The notes under the pieces: model-generated | The model's input: the letters and a program-made list of their open reading frames with translations, nothing else | What the model was told of the DNA's origin: nothing | The model's database searches: none | Part shown: one piece after another, positions 7,406-15,477 of the stretch | Position numbering within the stretch: the stretch's first letter is position 1 | Layout of the letters: every line of letters starts with the position of its first letter | Position numbers and translations under genes: made by a program | Assembly (NCBI GenBank): GCA_964345215.1 | Contig: CAYFQH010000017.1 | Span: forward strand, 1-41,408 | Direction of reading: 5' to 3' | DNA length: 41,408 nt | DNA from: CAYFQH01 sp964345215 | GTDB taxonomy: Bacteria > Bacillota > Clostridia > Christensenellales > Aristaeellaceae

Positions 7406-8647
7406 ATGGATGTGGAGATCAACTTAAAAGCGATTGAAAGAAGGCACATTAAGCCCATGCAAAAAAACGCCGGCACTGTTTTAATTTTTTTAAGCGTGCT
7501 GGTAATTGCCCTTGGGGTAATGGCGTATGTTATTAACGATGTACAGCCAGCGGCCTTTGAACATATATTTGGTAAGGTGGGGCAAGCCAGGCTTACCGCT
7601 CAAAATGAAGGAACCAAACTCAGCGGCAGTGTACAGCTGTGGGGAGAGGCCGGCAAGGGCCTTGTTTTGCCTATCAGCCTGGCCAGCGCCATTATGAACA
7701 ATGCCATTATTATTTTGTTGGTGGGCCTATTTTTATTATTTAATGGTATTATGTTCCATTTGCAAAACTGGGAAAGAATGAAGGATTTATTTTGTGTAGA
7801 GCCTGCCATCTTCTTCTTTTTGCTGTTTGTATATTACCCTGTTATTGACCTGGTTCGCATTAGCTTTACCGATATGCGGATTATTTCAACAGATCCTCAG
7901 CCCTTTATTGGTTTTAAAAACTACGAATGGCTGTTTGTAAAGTCCGGCTGGAAGTACTTTGCTGAATCCCTTAGAATTACTGCCACCTACACTTTTTGGG
8001 AAATTGCCATTACCTTGGTTGGCGGTATTTTACTGGCTCTGCTTTTAAACCGCATGACAAAAGGCTTTAACGCCATGCGCACCATTGCCTTTATGCCCAA
8101 GTATATTGCCGTATCCACCAGTGCCATTGTTTTTATTTGGATGCTCAACGGGGATTATGGTATTGTAAACCAGGTGTTAAAGATTTTTGGTATCAAAGGG
8201 CCCAACTGGCTGGCAAACAGCGATACGGCCCTGACAGGCATTTTGTTTTTAACCGGCTGGCGGGTTGTAGGCTATGCTATGATGATTTACTTGTCTGCCA
8301 TGCAGGGGATCCCCCAGGATTATTATGAAGCCGCCTCCATTGACGGGGCCGACGGTGTGCATAAGTTCCGTTTTATTACCCTGCCTATGCTGGCTCCCAC
8401 CACCTTGTTTTTACTGGTAACCACCTTTATTGCCAGCATGAAGGTCTTCCAATCGGTCGACGTCATGACTTCCGGTGGGCCTAATAATGCCACAAACGTA
8501 ATGGTTATGTGGATCTATAACCTCATCTTCAGAGACAGCCGTTCAGCCAGGGGCGCTGCGGTGGCCGTTGTGTTCTTCCTGATTATTTTAATCTGCACGG
8601 CTTTAACCATGAAATACTCAAACAAAAGCGTAAGTTACGACTCGTAA
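7406..8647 (+). CDS. Sugar ABC transporter permease, first subunit (MalF/UgpA-like) with N-terminal extension
   Basis: Membrane channel subunit of the carbohydrate importer. The core from about residue 130 on is a standard six-helix permease with the EAA loop, which contacts the ATPase, at 308-327 (EAASIDGADG). It is 413 residues against about 290 for usual UgpA-type proteins. The extra N-terminal ~125 residues hold two hydrophobic segments (about 24-42 and 97-115) enclosing a polar loop. The ATG at 7406 is one base from AAAAGGGG; an in-frame GTG at 7412 has better spacing and would shorten the protein by two residues. No ATPase gene accompanies it. Confidence 0.9.
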   Translation: MDVEINLKAIERRHIKPMQKNAGTVLIFLSVLVIALGVMAYVINDVQPAAFEHIFGKVGQARLTAQNEGTKLSGSVQLWGEAGKGLVLPISLASAIMNNAIIILLVGLFLLFNGIMFHLQNWERMKDLFCVEPAIFFFLLFVYYPVIDLVRISFTDMRIISTDPQPFIGFKNYEWLFVKSGWKYFAESLRITATYTFWEIAITLVGGILLALLLNRMTKGFNAMRTIAFMPKYIAVSTSAIVFIWMLNGDYGIVNQVLKIFGIKGPNWLANSDTALTGILFLTGWRVVGYAMMIYLSAMQGIPQDYYEAASIDGADGVHKFRFITLPMLAPTTLFLLVTTFIASMKVFQSVDVMTSGGPNNATNVMVMWIYNLIFRDSRSARGAAVAVVFFLIILICTALTMKYSNKSVSYDS

Positions 8648-8665
8648 GAAAGGAGCCGATAGACA

Positions 8666-9988
8666 ATGAAAAACAAAGTATTTGGTTTTATACTTATTCT
8701 TGCGGCAGTTGGGCTCCTGGTATGCGCAGCCTTAAACATCTTTACGCCCCAATGGCTGTTTTTTGCAGGGGCGGGTATCTTGGCTGTATTGGGCTTTTTT
8801 CTCATGTGGAAAGATGGAGTGAAGCTGTACAAGCAAAAGCATGGCAAAGAATCCTTTTCGCAGCGGTTTTTAAAAATGCGCCAATCGGGCTTTTTTGATA
8901 TGGCTGTATTTTTTGCCGCTATTGCCTTTATCCTGCTCATTTCAGGGGCTATCGGGGCGATACTGTACAATATCAAGGCAGCGGCCGTTATGGGGGATGT
9001 GCAAAGTTACGAATTTAAACAATCCCTGGGTTTTTTATCCGGTAGTTATAGATTTTTCTTGAACGCCGGGGCTGCTATTTTAGGCTTGATGGCGGTTTGC
9101 TTTTTTTATATGTATTTTGTTTCTCCCCTGGTGCGTACAGATTACAGCTTAGAAAAATTTCACCGAGGCCTCCGGGTGGGCATCCAGTATATTTTGGCCA
9201 TTTCCGTTACGTTAATTTTTCTCTTTCCCATTTATTGGATGGTTATTTCTTCTCTTAAATCCAGCGAAGAACTGCTTTTAACCGTACCCACCCTGTTTCC
9301 TAAAGCAATTAGGTGGGAAAACTACCCCAATGTGTTAAATCGGGCTAATTTCTATCATTATGCTTATAACACCCTGGTCAGTACCTTCTTTATTATGCTG
9401 GGTCAGGTTATTCTTGGGGTACTGGCATCCTATGGTTTTTCAAAAGGCAAGTTTAAAGGGCAGAACGTTCTGTTCTTGTTTGTGCTGGGGGCTTTAATGG
9501 TACCCATTCAGGTTACCTTTATTCCTATTTATGTTATGGTTTCAAAGGCCAACTGGATCAATACCTTTCCGGGGCTGATTGTACCCAACTTGGTTTCTGC
9601 TTACTTTATTTTTATGCTGCGCCAAACCTTTATGTCTGTTGACGACAGCTATTTGGAAGCTGGAAAGATTGACGGCATGGGCCGGCTTGGTTCTATCTTC
9701 AATGTGCTCATTCCCATGAGCCTGCCTACGGTGATTACGGTTAGCATTATTTCCTTTATCGACGGCTGGAACAGCTATTTCTGGCCTAAAATGGTGGCTC
9801 CCCTTGAAATTCGCCGCACCATTGCCGTAGGAGTTGTTCGGCTGCGTCAAACCTTTGCTGGTATGGAAGTGGCTAACTACAACGAAATTATGGCCGGTGC
9901 CGTAATGGCCATTATTCCCATTGTGTTCTTGTTTTTAGTACTGCAAAAATATATTATGACAGGCATGAGCAAGGCGGCAATGAAATAA
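8666..9988 (+). CDS. Sugar ABC transporter permease, second subunit (MalG/UgpE-like) with N-terminal extension
   Basis: Partner of the preceding permease. The core begins near residue 172 (helix ending FPIYWMVISSLK, typical of UgpE/MalG) and carries the EAA loop at 331-350 (EAGKIDGMG). It is 440 residues against about 280 for the family. The additional N-terminal ~165 residues contain about four hydrophobic segments (5-24, 30-47, 78-101, 132-152). A strong AAAGGAG site lies 18 bases after the previous stop. The operon ends at the terminator 9992-10020. The missing ATPase is presumably a shared MsmX-type protein encoded elsewhere. Confidence 0.9.
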   Translation: MKNKVFGFILILAAVGLLVCAALNIFTPQWLFFAGAGILAVLGFFLMWKDGVKLYKQKHGKESFSQRFLKMRQSGFFDMAVFFAAIAFILLISGAIGAILYNIKAAAVMGDVQSYEFKQSLGFLSGSYRFFLNAGAAILGLMAVCFFYMYFVSPLVRTDYSLEKFHRGLRVGIQYILAISVTLIFLFPIYWMVISSLKSSEELLLTVPTLFPKAIRWENYPNVLNRANFYHYAYNTLVSTFFIMLGQVILGVLASYGFSKGKFKGQNVLFLFVLGALMVPIQVTFIPIYVMVSKANWINTFPGLIVPNLVSAYFIFMLRQTFMSVDDSYLEAGKIDGMGRLGSIFNVLIPMSLPTVITVSIISFIDGWNSYFWPKMVAPLEIRRTIAVGVVRLRQTFAGMEVANYNEIMAGAVMAIIPIVFLFLVLQKYIMTGMSKAAMK

Positions 9989-9991
9989 AGC

Positions 9992-10020
9992 AAAAGGCAA
10001 GGAAAATCCTTGCCTTTTTT
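9992..10020 (+). terminator. Intrinsic terminator after the sugar importer
   Basis: AAGGCAAGGA-AAA-TCCTTGCCTT followed by a T6 run. A near-ideal hairpin located between the second permease and the metallo-beta-lactamase-fold gene. Confidence 0.85.
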
Positions 10021-10044
10021 GAACATGAACTGGAGATGTGTGTA

Positions 10045-10998
10045 ATGATGAAAAAACGATTAGCCCTTTTACTGGCCTTGTTCCTTTTTGCAACAGTTTT
10101 TTCTTTTGGGGCCTTGGGGGAAGACCGGTATAGCCAAATTGCCGCTACCGCCCAGGATGAAGGGAGCCTGACAGCCAGATTTATTGACTTGGGGGAGCAA
10201 ACGGCAAAGGATAAGCCGGGTGACAGTACCATCCTCACTTCTCCCGAGGGAAAGGTAATGGTTCTAGATGCAGGACACCCTGAAGCAGTGCACCATGTTA
10301 TTAAAATGCTGGATGCTATGGGCGTTACTAAAATTGACTATTTGGTTGCTTCCCACCCCCATATTGACCATATTGGAGGTTTTCCGGAACTGATTAAAAA
10401 ATATGAAATCGGCGCCCTGTATACCTCCAAAGTCACCTATGATAGCTCTTCTTACTACAGGGCTTATTTGAAGGCAGCGGAAGAAAAAGGGCTGGAACAT
10501 GTTTACTTACAGGAAGGGGATCAGTTTCAGTTCGGCGAACAGGTCAAGGTCGAAATTTTTGGCCCGGGGGAAGAGATCATATATCCTGAGCGGTACCCAG
10601 AAGGTTCTACTCAATTTTTAAACAACCACTCCTTGGTAATGAAATTTACCTTTGGTGAGTCTACCCTTTTGTTTTCCGGCGATTTATATACAAAAGGAGA
10701 GGGGGATGTGGTGAGAAAATATCCTGAAGCCCTAAAGAGTGATGTGCATAAAATCAATCACCATGGAATAGACACTTCTTCATCTAAAAAATGGCGGGAC
10801 GCGGTAGATATGAAAATTGCGGTGGCTATGAATGATGGCATTTCAAACCTGGCGCTAATCAACCGCTACAACAAGGGAAATAGCACGGCATACCACACTT
10901 TGGTAGATGGAAGTGTAAAAGTATCAACCCAAGGCGATGGAGAGTACCAGGTACTAACCCAAAAAGAGAGGGAAACGGACCTGCTTAATAAAAAGTAA
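10045..10998 (+). CDS. Secreted metallo-beta-lactamase-fold hydrolase (ComEC C-terminal-domain type)
   Basis: 317 residues. A Sec signal peptide covers about 1-25 (MMKK, long hydrophobic core, ending GALGED), without a lipobox. The domain shows FIDLGEQ, then DAGHPE, the metal-binding HPHIDH at 104-109, LLFSGD, and KINHHG near the end, the order seen in stand-alone relatives of the ComEC/Rec2 hydrolase domain. Those relatives may cut nucleic acid or phosphoesters outside the cell, but no substrate can be assigned here. I start at 10045 because the upstream in-frame ATG at 10036 abuts GGAG. No promoter of its own is evident after the terminator at 9992-10020, so readthrough is possible. Confidence 0.82.
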   Translation: MMKKRLALLLALFLFATVFSFGALGEDRYSQIAATAQDEGSLTARFIDLGEQTAKDKPGDSTILTSPEGKVMVLDAGHPEAVHHVIKMLDAMGVTKIDYLVASHPHIDHIGGFPELIKKYEIGALYTSKVTYDSSSYYRAYLKAAEEKGLEHVYLQEGDQFQFGEQVKVEIFGPGEEIIYPERYPEGSTQFLNNHSLVMKFTFGESTLLFSGDLYTKGEGDVVRKYPEALKSDVHKINHHGIDTSSSKKWRDAVDMKIAVAMNDGISNLALINRYNKGNSTAYHTLVDGSVKVSTQGDGEYQVLTQKERETDLLNKK

Positions 10999-11040
10999 TC
11001 CTTTTATGATATCTTCATATTATATTTTTTATATTCTATT

Positions 11041-11078
11041 AAAAGCCTCGGCCAATCCCATCATGGCCGAGGCTTTTT
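11041..11078. terminator. Bidirectional terminator between convergent genes
   Basis: Perfect 14-base arms AAAAGCCTCGGCCA (11041-11054) and its complement (11064-11077), with A-run and T-run ends. It can stop both the hydrolase transcript (+) and the LysR transcript (-). Confidence 0.85.
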
Positions 11079-11093
11079 GCTTATAAAAAAGAT

Positions 11094-11993
11094 TTACTTA
11101 TTATAAATGCTTTTTTCAATTAGGGCTACAAAGGCTTCTCCTGCCCGGGACAGGGCTGCGTTTTTAGGATGGATCATGCCAATATGCCTGGGAGGCAAGG
11201 GTGGGTTTAAGGGAATTTCATGCAGGTTCGTACCTAGGGGTTCTTGCATAAATTCTTTAATCACAAAGGCCAGGCCTAGATCAATTTTTGCAAACTCAAT
11301 GAGCAGGGCACTGGCGCCCAATTCAAAGGCAGGGGTTAAGTGTACTTGCTGGGCTTTTAAATAATCGTTAAGATATTGGCGGGTAACGCTGATGGGTTCC
11401 AGCATTAACAAGGGGTAGTCGGGAAGATCCGAAGCGTTGATTCCTTTTGTTAAGTGGCGGTAATGGTCAGAGCCCACCAAAATATCGTGGATGGTGCAGC
11501 AAGGGGTAATTTCAAAACCCTCTTCTGCTTTTACGGGGAGGTTTATAAAACCAAGGTCTACTTTTCCTTCCTTTAAAAGGGCAAGGGTTTCTTGGGTGGG
11601 CCTGTTGGTTACTTGTAAATGAACCTGGGGATAAGCTTGGTGGTACTGCTGCAAAAAGGGCAGCAGGTAGCCGGCGCTTAAGGTATCGCTGGCACCAATA
11701 CGCAGGGTGCCTGCTTCCAGCTGATGCATTTTTTCCAGGGCTGCTTCCCCTAGGCGCAGGTGATGAAAGGCTTTTGATAAATGGTCGTAAAGCAGGCTTC
11801 CTTCAGGGGTGGGCAAAGTTCCTCCCTTGCTGCGGATGAATAGGGGAAGGTTAAAATAACCTTCCATTTTTTGGATGGCCATGCTTACGGCCGGCTGTCC
11901 AATGTGCAGCTTTTCGGCAGCTTTGGACATGCTCCCTTCTTCAATGACGGCAGAGAAAATTAAGTACTGGTCTAAAGAAATATTACCAATCAT
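11094..11993 (-). CDS. LysR-family transcriptional regulator
   Basis: Ligand-responsive DNA-binding regulator, probably of the divergent gene at 12119 and its downstream importer. 299 residues. The winged helix-turn-helix is at about 5-65 (FSAVIEEGSMSKAAEKLHIGQPAVSMAIQKME), followed by a two-lobed effector domain starting near residue 88 (GTLRIGASDTLSAGYLLPFL). The ATG at 11993 follows AGGTGAG; an in-frame TTG at 12008 would only add five residues without a ribosome site. Its own promoter (12029-12057) contains part of the proposed operator, so it is likely self-regulated. The ligand is unknown. Confidence 0.92.
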   Translation of the reverse strand: MIGNISLDQYLIFSAVIEEGSMSKAAEKLHIGQPAVSMAIQKMEGYFNLPLFIRSKGGTLPTPEGSLLYDHLSKAFHHLRLGEAALEKMHQLEAGTLRIGASDTLSAGYLLPFLQQYHQAYPQVHLQVTNRPTQETLALLKEGKVDLGFINLPVKAEEGFEITPCCTIHDILVGSDHYRHLTKGINASDLPDYPLLMLEPISVTRQYLNDYLKAQQVHLTPAFELGASALLIEFAKIDLGLAFVIKEFMQEPLGTNLHEIPLNPPLPPRHIGMIHPKNAALSRAGEAFVALIEKSIYNK

Positions 11994-12011
11994 GCACTCA
12001 CCTATCAATTT

Positions 12012-12041
12012 AATTGATTACAAACATTATTATAATCAATT
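12012..12041. promoter_or_regulatory. Probable LysR operator
   Basis: Perfect 9-base dyad AATTGATTA-N12-TAATCAATT, containing a T-N11-A type core. It overlaps the -10 of the lysR promoter and touches the -35 of the divergent gene, the usual place for a LysR activator/autorepressor site. Confidence 0.65.
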
Positions 12042-12057
12042 TTACTTATGGATGCAA
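12029..12057 (-). promoter_or_regulatory. Promoter of the lysR gene
   Basis: On the minus strand -35 TTGCAT (12052-12057), 17-base spacer, -10 TATAAT (12029-12034). The -10 lies inside the dyad at 12012-12041. Confidence 0.65.
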
Positions 12058-12069
12058 TGGTTTTATAAT
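12041..12069 (+). promoter_or_regulatory. Promoter of the CofE-like gene
   Basis: -35 TTTACT (12041-12046), a weak match, 17-base spacer, -10 TATAAT (12064-12069). A poor -35 beside a LysR dyad fits an activator-dependent promoter. Confidence 0.5.
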
Positions 12070-12118
12070 AAACATATAAAGTACTTTCAAAAGGAAGCAC
12101 AGCAAAGGGGTTTTAAGC

Positions 12119-13291
12119 ATGCGTTATACAGGCACCACCGCCAGGGGAATACGAACGCCTATCATTTCATCAGGGGATGATGTGGCCCAAATTGTAATTG
12201 ACTGCATTATAAAGGCCGCCCAAAGTGAGGGCTTTGTCCTTAAAAACAAAGATGTGATTGGTATTACCGAAGCCGTTGTAGCCAAAGGGCAAAAAAACTT
12301 TGTTACCACCGATCATATTGCGAAGGATATCATGGCCAAGTTTCCCGGCGGAGAAGTGGGGCTGACCTTTCCGATTGCAAGCCGCAACCGTTTCTACAAC
12401 GTGCTAAAAGGTATTGCCAAAGGAGCCCAAAAGGTCTATGTTCTTTTATCCTACCCAACCGACGAGGTGGGCAACCCCATTGCTGATGAAGAGGTGGTTT
12501 ATGAAAAAGAAACGGAGATTCCCGATACGCTTTTATCCTACAATCAGTTCCGCAGCCTCTTTGGTACTTATCCCCATCCTTTTACCGGCACCGATTATAT
12601 TGAGCTTTATAAAAATGTGGGAGATAATGTAGAAGTATGGTTTTCAAAGCGGCCTACAGATATTCTGCGCCTGACTCCCTATGTGCTGGATTGCTCCATC
12701 CACACCAGGGAAAAAAACAAAAAACGGCTCATCAAGGCGGGGGCTAAACAGGCATATACCCTGGCGGATGTGCTGAGCGAACCTGTTGATGGCAGCGGCT
12801 ATAACCCTGATTACGGGGTGTTAGGCAGCAATATTTCAACCGCCAACACCTTAAAACTCTTTCCCAGAAACCCGGAGGATGTGATTAAAAAGGTGCAAAA
12901 GGGGATTTTTGAAAAAACAGGCGCTAAGGTAGAGGTAATGGTTTATGGTGATGGTGCTTTTAAAGACCCGGTGTGCGGTATTTGGGAACTGGCTGACCCG
13001 GTGGTTTCTCCTGGCTACACAAAGGGACTTATCGGCACCCCAAACGAACTTAAGCTTAAATACGTAGCGGATGAAAATTTCGGAGGGCTTCCATCAAAGG
13101 ATAAGGAAGAGGCCGTTAAAAAGCTGATTGAAGAAAAAAACACCTTGGATGCCTCTTTTGCCGAGGGCACAACCCCCAGGCGCTATTATGATTTGCTGGG
13201 GAGCTTGTGCGACTTAGTCAGCGGGAGCGGCGATAAAGGTACCCCGGTGGTGCTGGTGCAAGGGTACTTTGATAACTATGCAGACCAATAA
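12119..13291 (+). CDS. CofE-like protein (coenzyme F420-0:glutamate ligase family homologue)
   Basis: 390 residues resembling the CofE family, whose archaeal and actinobacterial members add glutamate to F420-0 using GTP. Recognisable stretches are the N-terminal RYTGTTARGIRTPIISSGDD, the ITEAVVAKGQ segment, GSNIST and the metal-region-like VMVYGDGAFKDP. It is longer than canonical CofE (about 250 residues), with an extra middle and C-terminal part, like the homologues found in Bacillota. No F420 biosynthesis gene is present here, so the real substrate may be a different gamma-glutamyl or amino-acid conjugate. The ATG follows AAAGGGG. Divergent from LysR and upstream of a peptide-type importer. 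Confidence 0.7.
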   Translation: MRYTGTTARGIRTPIISSGDDVAQIVIDCIIKAAQSEGFVLKNKDVIGITEAVVAKGQKNFVTTDHIAKDIMAKFPGGEVGLTFPIASRNRFYNVLKGIAKGAQKVYVLLSYPTDEVGNPIADEEVVYEKETEIPDTLLSYNQFRSLFGTYPHPFTGTDYIELYKNVGDNVEVWFSKRPTDILRLTPYVLDCSIHTREKNKKRLIKAGAKQAYTLADVLSEPVDGSGYNPDYGVLGSNISTANTLKLFPRNPEDVIKKVQKGIFEKTGAKVEVMVYGDGAFKDPVCGIWELADPVVSPGYTKGLIGTPNELKLKYVADENFGGLPSKDKEEAVKKLIEEKNTLDASFAEGTTPRRYYDLLGSLCDLVSGSGDKGTPVVLVQGYFDNYADQ

Positions 13292-13375
13292 GTGCAAAGA
13301 TGGCTAAAAGGCATAAAAATTAAAGGCCAACGAATGTTAATAGGAAGGGGCTTTGGAAAAATAATGAAATTCCTA

Positions 13376-13404
13376 TTGCCATTTCCTGCATTATTTGATA
13401 TATT
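13376..13404 (+). promoter_or_regulatory. Promoter of the peptide-type importer operon
   Basis: -35 TTGCCA (13376-13381), 17-base spacer, extended TGA, -10 TATATT (13399-13404). The leader of about 75 bases contains a small dyad, CGTTTA-T-TAAACG (13422-13434). A second TATAAT at 13460-13465 lacks a -35. Confidence 0.55.
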
Positions 13405-13486
13405 GTAACATAAGTCAAACCCGTTTATTAAACGAGGAATAAGCGCACAGTGCTGCGTTTATAATATTTAGGAGGTGCAACCCATT

Positions 13487-15325
13487 ATGAAAAAGATTCT
13501 ATCCCTTTTGTTGGTTCTAGCCATGATGGTACCTGTGTTTGCTTTAGCTGAAGGTGCGGAGCCTTCCGGCAAACTGGTCGTAGGTTCTATTACAGAAATT
13601 AGCGGAACCAATATTTTTACCACCCAATGGGGGAATAACGCCAGTGATAAATCCATTCGTGATTTAATTTTCCCGCTGGATACCGTTGTATATACCCGCA
13701 ATGCCAAGTTTGAAGTAAACCCCACAGTGGTAAAAGAAATGAAGTCCGAAGAAAATGAGGACGGAAGCAAAACTTTTACCATGACCATTAACGAAGGCCT
13801 GGTTTACAACGATAATACCCCTATTAATGCTAAAGACTATCTGTTTAGCACATTACTAACCGCTTCCAGGGCCATGGATGCTCTTGGGGGAACAACCCCT
13901 GTAGCTACCGAAGTGGTAGGTAGGGATGAATATCGCGGTGAGGACGAAAATGCCCCCATCGTAGACGTTCCTTTTAAAGGCCTTAGGCTGTTAGATGATT
14001 ACACCTTGTCTGTAACCATTAAGGCCGAAGAGCTGCCCTACTATTATGACCTGGCCTATGCGGGCTTTACCCCTTATCCCATTCATGTAATCGCCCCCGG
14101 CGCCGAAGTGAAAGATGACGGCGAAGGTGCTTACATTACCGGCGATTTCACTGTTGAAGTGTTAGAAAAAACCATTAACGATCCCGATAGCGGCTACCGC
14201 TACTTCCCCATGGTTACTGCCGGCCCTTACAAATTTGTAAGCTTTGACCGGGGTACCAAAATTGCCACCGTGGAAGCCAACCCTTTATATGCCGGCAACT
14301 ACGAAGGCACGAAGCCCCAAATTAAAACCATTGTATATACCTTGGTTGACGAAAAAACCTTAGTTGAATCTCTGCGTACCGGCGCTGTTGATATGATTCA
14401 GGGCCTGAGCGGAAAAGACATTGTAAACACCATGGACATGATTGAAGAAGAAAATGCCATAGAAGAAAACAAATTTTCCTATTACAACTACCCCCGTGCA
14501 GGTTATGGTAAAATTGCTTTCCACTGCGACTTCTTCCCCACAGATTCCGTTGCTGTACGCCAGGCCCTTGCTTTAAGCCTTGACCGGCCGGAATTCGCCC
14601 GCCAATATTCCGATGGCTATGCCCAGGTGGTTAACAGCCGCTATGGTGTGGCCCAATGGATGTACTTTGAAAACCAAGAAGAAGTAGAAGCTGCGATGGA
14701 TCCTTATACCATGGATCTTGAAAGAGCGAAAAATCTGTTAATTGAAGACGGCTGGGTATTTGATGAAAACGGCGGCGAATATAAAGAAGGCATTCGTTAT
14801 AAAGAAGTTGACGGCGAATACAAGCCCCTGATTATCAAATGGGCCGACACCGATAACTCCGTTGCCCAGCTGCTGCGGCAAATGCTCCCCGAAAACCTGG
14901 AGCAAATCGGCATGAAGTTAGATCCCCAAGTGGTTGACTTCCCTGTGATGCTGGAAGGCCTCTACCGCAGCAATGACCCCACTCCTCAATTTAACATGTT
15001 TAACCTGGGCACTGGTTTTGCAACAGCAGACTCTCCCTGGTTCTACTACGACACCAATCCAGAATACTTTGGCCAATATAACTCTAACTTCCTGGCTGAC
15101 GAACAGCTAAGAGATATTACCGCCAACATGAAAAAAGCCGACAACGATGACGATTACTATAAAAACTGGTTTGACTTTGTAGTTCGCTTTAACGAAATCT
15201 TACCCGATATTCCTCTGTATTCCGATGATTATCACGATTTCTTCATTGGCAAACTGCAAAACTATGAAGTAACCAGCTTATACAGCTTTGCGGACGCAAT
15301 TATTGACTGCTCTTTGGCTGAATAA
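13487..15325 (+). CDS. Peptide/nickel-type ABC transporter substrate-binding protein
   Basis: Family 5 (OppA/DppA-like) extracytoplasmic receptor for the importer encoded downstream. 612 residues, longer than the usual ~540. A signal peptide covers about 1-21 (MKKILSLLLVLAMMVPVFALAEG) with no lipobox cysteine. The family pattern is present: a conserved early segment with VVKEMKSEENEDGSKTFT, then the YPRAGYGKIAFHCD segment followed by VRQALALSLDRPEFA (the hinge-domain signature). An in-frame GTG at 13475 lies within the AGGAGG site, so ATG 13487 is chosen. Acidic, Asp/Glu-rich composition. The ligand is not predictable; peptides or amino-acid conjugates are likely. Confidence 0.9.
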   Translation: MKKILSLLLVLAMMVPVFALAEGAEPSGKLVVGSITEISGTNIFTTQWGNNASDKSIRDLIFPLDTVVYTRNAKFEVNPTVVKEMKSEENEDGSKTFTMTINEGLVYNDNTPINAKDYLFSTLLTASRAMDALGGTTPVATEVVGRDEYRGEDENAPIVDVPFKGLRLLDDYTLSVTIKAEELPYYYDLAYAGFTPYPIHVIAPGAEVKDDGEGAYITGDFTVEVLEKTINDPDSGYRYFPMVTAGPYKFVSFDRGTKIATVEANPLYAGNYEGTKPQIKTIVYTLVDEKTLVESLRTGAVDMIQGLSGKDIVNTMDMIEEENAIEENKFSYYNYPRAGYGKIAFHCDFFPTDSVAVRQALALSLDRPEFARQYSDGYAQVVNSRYGVAQWMYFENQEEVEAAMDPYTMDLERAKNLLIEDGWVFDENGGEYKEGIRYKEVDGEYKPLIIKWADTDNSVAQLLRQMLPENLEQIGMKLDPQVVDFPVMLEGLYRSNDPTPQFNMFNLGTGFATADSPWFYYDTNPEYFGQYNSNFLADEQLRDITANMKKADNDDDYYKNWFDFVVRFNEILPDIPLYSDDYHDFFIGKLQNYEVTSLYSFADAIIDCSLAE

Positions 15326-15345
15326 GTTATAAAAATTAAAACCAT

Positions 15346-15380
15346 GGGCAGGTGCTTGCCGCCTGCCCTATATTTTATTC
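15346..15380 (+). terminator. Hairpin after the peptide-binding protein gene
   Basis: GGGCAGG (15346-15352), 9-base loop, CCTGCCC (15362-15368), followed by TATATTTTATTC. Probably a partial terminator that keeps binding-protein mRNA in excess of the rest of the operon. Confidence 0.6.
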
Positions 15381-15382
15381 TT

Positions 15383-15412
15383 TTCCCAAATGCGAATATT
15401 CGCCTTTGGGAA
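15383..15412 (+). promoter_or_regulatory. Long dyad between binding protein and permease genes
   Basis: TTCCCAAA-T-GCGAAT then ATTCGC-C-TTTGGGAA: 14 of 15 positions on each side pair. No T-run follows, so it is not a normal terminator; it may protect the upstream mRNA end or bind a regulator. Part of it (ATATTCGCC-TTTG) recurs at 15430-15443. Confidence 0.55.
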
Positions 15413-15435
15413 CTGTGTCCGTATAGGCTATATTC

Positions 15436-15464
15436 GCCCTTTGATGTATCTAAATAAAAAGGGC
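15436..15464 (+). promoter_or_regulatory. Possible leader hairpin beside the oppB-type ribosome site
   Basis: GCCCTTT (15436-15442) can pair with AAAGGGC (15458-15464), ending directly against the AAGGAG ribosome site at 15465-15470. It could tune translation of the permease at 15478. Confidence 0.4.
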
Positions 15465-15477
15465 AAGGAGTGAGACG

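Noticed and set aside
10045..10998. Antibiotic-resistance beta-lactamase
   Set aside because: The fold is shared, but the order of motifs is that of the ComEC-type branch, not of class B beta-lactamases.
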